Of a DNA stretch of 58,304 nucleotides, positions 53,447 through 58,304 are shown one piece after another (within the stretch, counting starts at the first letter, position 1; each line of letters begins with the position of its first letter). The position numbers and the translations under genes were made by a program. The notes below the pieces were generated by a model. It worked only from the letters and a program-made list of their open reading frames with translations, had not been told where the DNA came from and made no database searches. The stretch is from Chloroflexota bacterium (GTDB taxonomy: Bacteria; Chloroflexota; Limnocylindria; Limnocylindrales; CSP1-4). The stretch spans positions 1-58,304 of the forward strand of contig JACPOR010000037.1 in the NCBI GenBank assembly GCA_016191425.1, read 5' to 3'.

Positions 53447-54808
53447 ATGACAACGCTTACCGAGGCGGAATCCCTGACGCTCATCCCGGCGGCCGAGGGC
53501 CGGGGGATCCGATTCGTCCAGCTCCAGTTCACCGACATCATCGGGCATGTCAAGGCCGTGACCATTCCCATCCACCAGCTCGGAGGTTCCGTGAAACACG
53601 GGACCTGGTTCGACGGCTCATCGATCGAGGGCTTCACGCGCATCGCCGAGAGCGATCAGTACCTCATGCCCGACATGCGGACGTTCTCGGAGATCCCCTG
53701 GCAGCGAGCCGATGGCCCGCGCGGTACGGCCAGGGTGATCTGCGACGTCTTCACGCCGCGCGGTGAGCCGTTCGTCGGTGACCCGCGCTGGGTCCTGCGC
53801 CGGCAGGTCGAGCGCGCGAAGGCGCTGGGCTACATCGTCAACATGGGCCCGGAACTCGAGTTCTTCCTCTTCCGACGGGGACAGGACGGCAGCATCGAGC
53901 CCCTCCCGCACGACCAGGCCGGCTACTTCGACTTCTCGACGGACCTAGCCCAGGAAGTGCGCCAGGACATGGTCGACGCCCTGGAGGCCTTCGGGATCCG
54001 GGTTGAAGCCGCACATCATGAGGTCGCCGCGGGTCAGCACGAGATCGACTTCGAGTACGCCGACGCGCTTCAGACGGCCGATAACGCGGTCACCTTCAAG
54101 TTCGCCCTCAAGGCGATCGCCCAGCAGCACGGCCAGTATGCGACGTTCATGCCGAAGCCGATCCACGGGATCAACGGATCCGGCATGCACACCCACCAGA
54201 GCCTGTTCTCCATTGCCGACTCGGTGAACGCCTTCGCCGATCCGTCGGCGCCATACGGGCTCAGCGAGCTCGCGAAGTCGTACATGGCCGGGATCCTCGC
54301 CCATGCCCGCGGCATGTGCGCGGTCCTCGCCCCATTGGTGAACAGCTACAAGCGGCTGGTTCCAGGCTACGAGGCGCCGACGTACATCACCTGGGGCCGG
54401 ACCAACCGGTCGGCCCTGATCCGCGTCCCGATGATCTCGCCCGGCCGGTCCATCGAGGGCACGCGAGCCGAGGTTCGCTGCCCGGATCCGTCCTCGAACA
54501 CCTACCTGGCCTTCGCGGCGATGGTCGCGGCCGGCCTCGACGGCGTGGAGAAGGGCCTGACGCTGTCGGCGCCGGTGGAGGAATCCCTCTTCGAGATGGA
54601 CGCCACAACGATCGCGGCGAAGGCGATCAAGGAGTTGCCAGGCACGCTCGGCGAGGCCCTGGACGAGCTCGAGAAGGACGAGGTCATCCGCGATGCCCTC
54701 GGCGAGCATGTCTTCGGTCACTTCCTCGAAGGAAAGCGGGCCGAATGGGACGAGTACCGAACGCAGGTTTCCGACTGGGAGGTCGAGCGCTACCTCGACG
54801 AGTTCTAG
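53447..54808 (+). CDS. glnA: Glutamine synthetase type I-alpha
   Basis: The 453-residue enzyme has the GSI marks: FDGSSIEGFTRIAESDQYLMPD, NMGPELEFFLF, AGQHEIDFEYADAL, HGINGSGMHTHQSLF, NSYKRLVPGYEAP and RIEGTRAEVRCPDPS-type residues. The adenylylation loop (NLYDLP) of GSI-beta is missing and the length fits GSI-alpha. The Arg in GFTRI matches the residue that lets glutamine inhibit the Bacillus enzyme. The ATG lies 11 bases after glnN. A likely terminator follows at 54919. Confidence 0.95.
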   Translation: MTTLTEAESLTLIPAAEGRGIRFVQLQFTDIIGHVKAVTIPIHQLGGSVKHGTWFDGSSIEGFTRIAESDQYLMPDMRTFSEIPWQRADGPRGTARVICDVFTPRGEPFVGDPRWVLRRQVERAKALGYIVNMGPELEFFLFRRGQDGSIEPLPHDQAGYFDFSTDLAQEVRQDMVDALEAFGIRVEAAHHEVAAGQHEIDFEYADALQTADNAVTFKFALKAIAQQHGQYATFMPKPIHGINGSGMHTHQSLFSIADSVNAFADPSAPYGLSELAKSYMAGILAHARGMCAVLAPLVNSYKRLVPGYEAPTYITWGRTNRSALIRVPMISPGRSIEGTRAEVRCPDPSSNTYLAFAAMVAAGLDGVEKGLTLSAPVEESLFEMDATTIAAKAIKELPGTLGEALDELEKDEVIRDALGEHVFGHFLEGKRAEWDEYRTQVSDWEVERYLDEF

Positions 54809-54918
54809 CAGGGTCGGTTGGGCCGGGTCGTTTCCTGCCGGGTACTTTCCAGCCTCACGCCCCACACGGGCCCCTGCCGTCTGCCCACACGCTACGCAAT
54901 CGGGCGCCTCTCCGCCTG

Positions 54919-54953
54919 CCCGACGCGGGGCCCCGGCCTCCGTCGGGTTATTC
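54919..54953 (+). terminator. Likely intrinsic terminator of the glnN-glnA unit
   Basis: The arms cccgacg (54919-54925) and cgtcggg (54941-54947) pair perfectly around a loop that itself holds ggggcccc. The sequence ttatt follows. It lies 110 bases after the glnA stop and is the best T-rich terminator in the window. Confidence 0.6.
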
Positions 54954-55258
54954 CAAGAACGATTAGTCGGTGGCCGGATCCGCGCACCGTCTGCCAACGG
55001 GGCTGTCAGTCGCCACGTTTCGCCCCGGCCTCCGTGAGTCCACGCATTCTCCGGATAACCGACGCTCGTTCCGAGGCTCGGCGGTCGGTCACTGGCCGTA
55101 GGACCCGGAGACGTCCTCGAATTCGCGAGCGAGCCCCAGATAAGGGCCGCAGGTAATCCTTCCGGTGATGGATAGATGGCTACGGCGTCGAGTGAAGAAC
55201 CCCGCGGGTCGGGCCCAGCCGGATGCCACCGGCGCGTTTGCCGTGCTGGCCGAGCGGC

Positions 55259-55316
55259 GCCAGCGTTCATGAGCCAGCGTTCATGAGTCGGCGTTTCATG
55301 AGCCGGTGTTCCTGAC
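55259..55316. repeat. 14-15 bp repeat with an ATGA in most units
   Basis: Units gccagcgttcatga start at 55259 and 55273; two changed 15-base units follow (55287 and 55302). They end 23 bases before the start of the XRE-type gene. As in the wbpE-wbpB array, the unit holds an ATGA, though here no gene is joined. Confidence 0.75.
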
Positions 55317-55339
55317 GACGGCGGGCGACGCCGGGACGC

Positions 55340-56173
55340 ATGGCGGCGCGGGCTCGGAGCCGATACGTCGCCGAGAGGATCGGGCGTGCCCTCAAGGACA
55401 GCCGGATGGCGCTCGGCCTCAGCCAATCCGTCGCCGCGAATCGCGCCGGCGTTTCGCAGGCGTTCTGGAGTCTGCTCGAGCGGGGCGGCGGGTCCACGGC
55501 CTCGCTCGAAACCCTGACCGCGTGCGCGGGCGCCGTCGAAACTCAGCTCGCCGCGTTCATCGAGGCGCGGCCGGGTTCGGACCTGCCACGGGATATCGAA
55601 CACCTCCGCCGACAGGAACTCCTCGTCCGAATCGCACAATCCGGCAAGTGGAAAGCGGCCCCAGAGCAGCCCATCGACCCCGACGCTCGGCGCTCCCGAA
55701 GCGTCGACATCCTGCTGCGGCGTGAAGGCCGATCGGAACCCGAAATCGCCGTCATCGAGGTGGAGGACTTCCTGGCGGACATCGGACAGGTATTCCGGCG
55801 GCTGGCCGACAAGGTCGCGGTCGTACGACGCAATGCGCTCGCCGCGGACGGCACAGGCCGCGCACCGCGGGTGGCCGGACTGTTGGTCGTCCGGCACAGC
55901 CGCCGCAATCATCAGCTCGTGGAAGAGTTGGCCGAGTTGTTCGCTGCTCGCTTCCCGGCCTCGGGTCGAGCATGGCTCGCCGCGCTCACGAGCGAATCCC
56001 GACCCATGCCCGCCGTCGACGGGTGGCTCTGGACCACGTCACGCGGAGATCGCCTCACCGCGCCGAGCCCGGGTCCAGGCGTGCGTGGACGTGAGGCGTT
56101 CGTCCGGTCGCCGCCGTCGCCCTCGGAACTGGGGCCGCAGTCGGGACCGAGTCCCCTCAGTCGACTGGCGTAG
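55340..56173 (+). CDS. XRE-type DNA-binding protein with nuclease-like C-terminal domain
   Basis: The 277-residue protein has an N-terminal XRE helix-turn-helix (residues ~10-65, MALGLSQSVAANRAGVSQAF and the WSLLERG end). Residues ~115-240 resemble a PD-(D/E)XK nuclease fold: SVDILLRREG, then IAVIEVEDFLADIGQ, where the usual ExK is ExE. LLVVRHSRRNHQLVEELAELF and RAWLAALTSE follow. Proteins of this layout are known from Actinobacteria and Chloroflexota without a described role. The end overlaps the converging histidine kinase by 17 bases. Nuclease activity is doubtful because of the Lys to Glu change. Confidence 0.72.
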   Translation: MAARARSRYVAERIGRALKDSRMALGLSQSVAANRAGVSQAFWSLLERGGGSTASLETLTACAGAVETQLAAFIEARPGSDLPRDIEHLRRQELLVRIAQSGKWKAAPEQPIDPDARRSRSVDILLRREGRSEPEIAVIEVEDFLADIGQVFRRLADKVAVVRRNALAADGTGRAPRVAGLLVVRHSRRNHQLVEELAELFAARFPASGRAWLAALTSESRPMPAVDGWLWTTSRGDRLTAPSPGPGVRGREAFVRSPPSPSELGPQSGPSPLSRLA

Positions 56174-57983
56174 CGCTCGCCGCCCCCGCCGCCCCCGCGG
56201 ACGCCCCCGCGGACGCCCCCGCCGCCCCCGCCGCCCCCGCCGCCCCCGATCCCGCCGGCTCCGTAGTCGCCGACATCGCCAAAGCCGCCGACGGCGCTGG
56301 CGTCGCGATCAGCGGCACGATCGGCGTCACGATCGGCGTCGCGACCGAGGTGGCGACCGACGTCGCGATCGGCTCGGGTGTCCCGATCGGCAACGTAAAC
56401 GTGAAGGTCGACCCCAGGCCGAGCTCGCTGTCGAGCCAGATCCTGCCGCCGTGGTGCTCCACGATCTGGCGGCAGATCGGGAGGCCGAGGCCCGTGCCAC
56501 GGGGCTTGTCCGTCAGCGTGTCGCCGCCCGCCTGGCCGAACTGCTCCCAGATCCGATCCCGATCCTCCGCGGCAATGCCCATCCCGGTATCTGCGACGGA
56601 CACGGCCACCATCTCCCCGTCGGGACGCGCGGCGACCGTGATCGTGCCCTGCTGTGTGAACTTCACCGCGTTCGAGACGAGATTGATCACAACCTGGATG
56701 AGTCGATCGCGGTCGCCCTGGATGACGGGAAGATCCGGGTCCACGTCGATCTCGAGCCTGAGACTCGACTGGATGAACAGCGCCGCGGTCGCACTGGTGG
56801 CTCGGGAGATGAGCTCGCCGACATCGACCGGACCGGACTTCCACTCGAGCTTGCCGGCTTCGATCTTGGCGAGGTCGAGGACGTCGTTGATGAGTGCGGT
56901 CAGGCGTTCGCCCTCATCGACCATGATCGAGAGGTTGTCGCCGATCTGGCGCATCGCCCGCTCGACACGCGGATCGGACGCCACCGCAGCCGGCGGGACG
57001 AGCGGAAAGACGACTTCCACCAGCCGCTTGCGAACGAGCTTCGTGAACCCGATCACCGAGGTCAAGGGCGTGCGCAGCTCGTGGCTCACGTTGGACAGGA
57101 AGTGGCCCTTGGCCTCGGACGCGGCCTCCGCGACCGCTCGGGCTTCCTGGGCCTCCTCGATGGCACCCGCCAGGGCGGCTGTTCGCTGGGCGACACGACG
57201 CTCGAGTTCGGCCTTCTGGGCCTCCACCTCGGCATAGAGGCGAGCGTTGTCCAGGGCACCGGCGATCACGCCGGCGAGGGTGAACAGCAACGGGCCGTCG
57301 CGCGGATCCATCTCACGGCCGGAAATCCGGTTGTCGACCGCGAGGATCCCGACGGTGCGACCCTTGGAAATGAGCGGCGTGCCGAGGAACGACGTGACGC
57401 CCAGGGAGAGGGCCAGCTGACGATTCGGCTCGAACGGGTCTTCGTCGACACCCTCGAAGAGCATCGGGCTATCTGCCCGGGCGAGGGTCGCGAGCAGGCT
57501 TTCCTCCGTGTCGATGGGCGTTTCGAGCGACGTGATCATCGTTTCGAGCTCCGGGGAGGCCCCCACCGTGTGCCCGTTGGTCAGGACGCCGCGCGCCTCA
57601 TCGAGCAGGAGGACGAGCGCTCGGTCGAATCGGAGATGCTTGACGATCGTCACGAGGCTCCGGTCGATCAGCTCGTCGAGGTCGAGCGTGGACGATACCG
57701 CGACGCCGAGTTCGTTCAGCGTCGAGAGCTCCGCCAGGCGGCCCTGCAGCGAGGCATTCGCCGTCTCAGTCTCCCGGAGCGTGCGCTCCGTCACCGCCTG
57801 CTGCTGGCGGAGCGCGATCGCTCGTCTTCGGGCGTCACCCCCGTAGAGAATCAGCCCCGCGGGCAGGAGGGTGGCGGTTACGAGTGCGATCTGCTCCGAG
57901 TACGGGCCCCGGAACAGCAGGTAGACGAGGAGGACGACGCTGCCGCCGACGCCGAGGACGATGGTCGGAACGCGCGTGCCCAT
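56157..57983 (-). CDS. GAF-domain sensor histidine kinase
   Basis: The 608-residue protein has two membrane helices (residues ~8-24 and 32-48), a coiled coil, a GAF domain (LTSFLGTPLISKGRTVGILAV) and a second coiled coil. The kinase core follows, with the phosphorylated His in SNVSHELRTPLTSVIGF, N box NLVSNAVKF, DTGMGI and GTGLGLPICRQIVEHHGG. The final ~65 residues are Ala/Gly/Thr/Pro-rich and repeat-coded (56175-56260). It would phosphorylate a response regulator not seen in the window. ATG 57983 was chosen because the frame upstream is repeat and a different gene's shadow. Confidence 0.9.
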   Translation of the reverse strand: MGTRVPTIVLGVGGSVVLLVYLLFRGPYSEQIALVTATLLPAGLILYGGDARRRAIALRQQQAVTERTLRETETANASLQGRLAELSTLNELGVAVSSTLDLDELIDRSLVTIVKHLRFDRALVLLLDEARGVLTNGHTVGASPELETMITSLETPIDTEESLLATLARADSPMLFEGVDEDPFEPNRQLALSLGVTSFLGTPLISKGRTVGILAVDNRISGREMDPRDGPLLFTLAGVIAGALDNARLYAEVEAQKAELERRVAQRTAALAGAIEEAQEARAVAEAASEAKGHFLSNVSHELRTPLTSVIGFTKLVRKRLVEVVFPLVPPAAVASDPRVERAMRQIGDNLSIMVDEGERLTALINDVLDLAKIEAGKLEWKSGPVDVGELISRATSATAALFIQSSLRLEIDVDPDLPVIQGDRDRLIQVVINLVSNAVKFTQQGTITVAARPDGEMVAVSVADTGMGIAAEDRDRIWEQFGQAGGDTLTDKPRGTGLGLPICRQIVEHHGGRIWLDSELGLGSTFTFTLPIGTPEPIATSVATSVATPIVTPIVPLIATPAPSAALAMSATTEPAGSGAAGAAGAAGASAGASAGAAGAASATPVD

Positions 57984-57987
57984 CCTG

Positions 57988-58019
57988 AACCGCGACTCAG
58001 CTGAACCGCGACTCAGTCG
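57988..58019. repeat. 16-bp direct repeat at the boundary of two sensor genes
   Basis: Two copies of aaccgcgactcag plus three bases (57988-58003 and 58004-58019) lie between the start of the kinase gene and the end of the upstream GAF gene. The second copy covers the stop codon (58013-58015 on minus). This is one more boundary repeat. Confidence 0.8.
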
Positions 58020-58304
58020 CGGCCGGTTGTCCGGAGAACGGCTTCGTGCGCCCGGGCCTGCTCGAGCGTCGGTGCTGTCAGCGCGGCGATCGCGGTGAGG
58101 ACCTTGAGGTCGGCGGCCCGGTACTCCACCGGCTGGATGCTCATCGCCCCGATCACGCCGATCCGATCGCCGCGGACCTTGAGCGGCGCCACGATGAGCG
58201 AGCCAAACTGGCACTCGCCCGCACTCGCCCGCGGATCGGCCGCGATGTCGTTCACGATTTCAGCCTCGCCGTCCAGGACCGCGCCAAGGATGCCGACACC
58301 GGCG
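58013..58304 (-). CDS. GAF-domain protein, C-terminal fragment
   Basis: The gene runs off the right edge of the window; about 96 codons are present. The reading AGVGILGAVLDGEAEIVNDI leads into a GAF domain half with FGSLIVAPLKVRGDRIGVIGAMS and DLKVLTAIAALTAPTLEQAR. It ends 29 bases before the kinase start on the same strand, so the two probably belong to one operon. Its N-terminal part and output domain cannot be seen. A GTG at 58255 exists but the frame continues to the edge. Confidence 0.72.
   Translation of the reverse strand, partial: AGVGILGAVLDGEAEIVNDIAADPRASAGECQFGSLIVAPLKVRGDRIGVIGAMSIQPVEYRAADLKVLTAIAALTAPTLEQARAHEAVLRTTGRD

Larger units (their letters stand above)
54809..55339. 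other. Gene-free stretch after glnA
   Basis: This 531-base region has a probable terminator, a part with lower GC (54945-55180) without any supported gene, and a short ATGA-containing repeat at its right end. I found no RNA gene or tRNA fold in it by eye. A diverged or decayed gene cannot be excluded. Confidence 0.6.

Noticed and set aside
54945-55180. A possible tRNA or small RNA in the AT-richer part after glnA.
   Set aside because: No cloverleaf or known RNA motif could be drawn by eye.
53945-55912. A 655-codon minus-strand frame over glnA and the spacer.
   Set aside because: It covers real glnA on the other strand and has no family features; part of it crosses a repeat.
58013-58304. One continuous GAF-kinase gene from the right edge to 56157.
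   Set aside because: The upstream GAF frame stops at 58013 in a different phase, and the kinase begins with its own membrane helices; two genes fit better, though a lesion in the boundary repeat cannot be fully excluded.

Overview
The window is a GC-rich (roughly 70% by eye), densely coded bacterial stretch, probably a metagenome-derived contig of a Chloroflexota bacterium of the Limnocylindria/Ellin6529 kind. This placement is inference. It rests on the gene mix: a UPF0182 giant membrane protein, zinc-ribbon membrane proteins, CWB2 cell-wall-binding repeats, a luciferase-like F420-type oxidoreductase, and GSIII beside GSI-alpha. There are no lipid A or outer-membrane genes. Many genes overlap by ATGA, GTGA or TTGA. 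Many others have a TANNNT box 4-10 bases before the start codon, which suggests leaderless mRNAs. No rRNA, CRISPR array, phage or IS element was seen.

Layout. 1-11.3 kb: the end of guaA, a DUF1028 protein, zinc-ribbon and membrane proteins, UPF0182, a CPBP protease and RadC. 11.4-15.5 kb: a MarR-controlled heterodimeric ABC exporter. 15.5-17.6 kb: mreB-mreC. 17.9-22.5 kb: a secreted CWB2 protein with a caspase-like dyad, a polyprenol-phosphate-mannose-type synthase, a DUF3048 protein and a 15-residue-repeat solenoid protein. 22.6-38.7 kb: a cell-surface polysaccharide locus. It holds five enzymes matching the UDP-ManNAc3NAcA route (wbpD-E-B-A-I order), four GT4 glycosyltransferases, a methyltransferase, a deacetylase-like protein and a Wzm/Wzt-type ABC exporter. 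38.7-43 kb: a parvulin-type foldase, mazG, rph and rdgB. 43-45 kb: an LCP polymer ligase and tRNA-Pro. 45-49.4 kb: an LLM oxidoreductase, an Lrp regulator, a diguanylate cyclase and a Cys/Met PLP enzyme. 49.5-54.8 kb: a PucR-type regulator and two glutamine synthetases. The right end holds an XRE-nuclease-like protein and sensor kinases.

How the parts fit. The polysaccharide locus, LCP ligase, CWB2 protein and MreBC suggest a single-membrane envelope carrying an anionic, possibly diacetamido-mannuronate-containing wall polymer. That is inference from gene families.

Two things stand out. First, short tandem repeats sit at many gene edges, often swallowing a stop or start codon. The best case is at 24362-24457, where a 23-bp unit forms three 8-codon mini-ORFs chained by ATGA overlaps between wbpE and wbpB. 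Second, three genes between 11.4 and 16.6 kb (marR, the second ABC subunit, mreB) carry frame-breaking lesions. These are either assembly errors or real decay, and reads are needed to decide.
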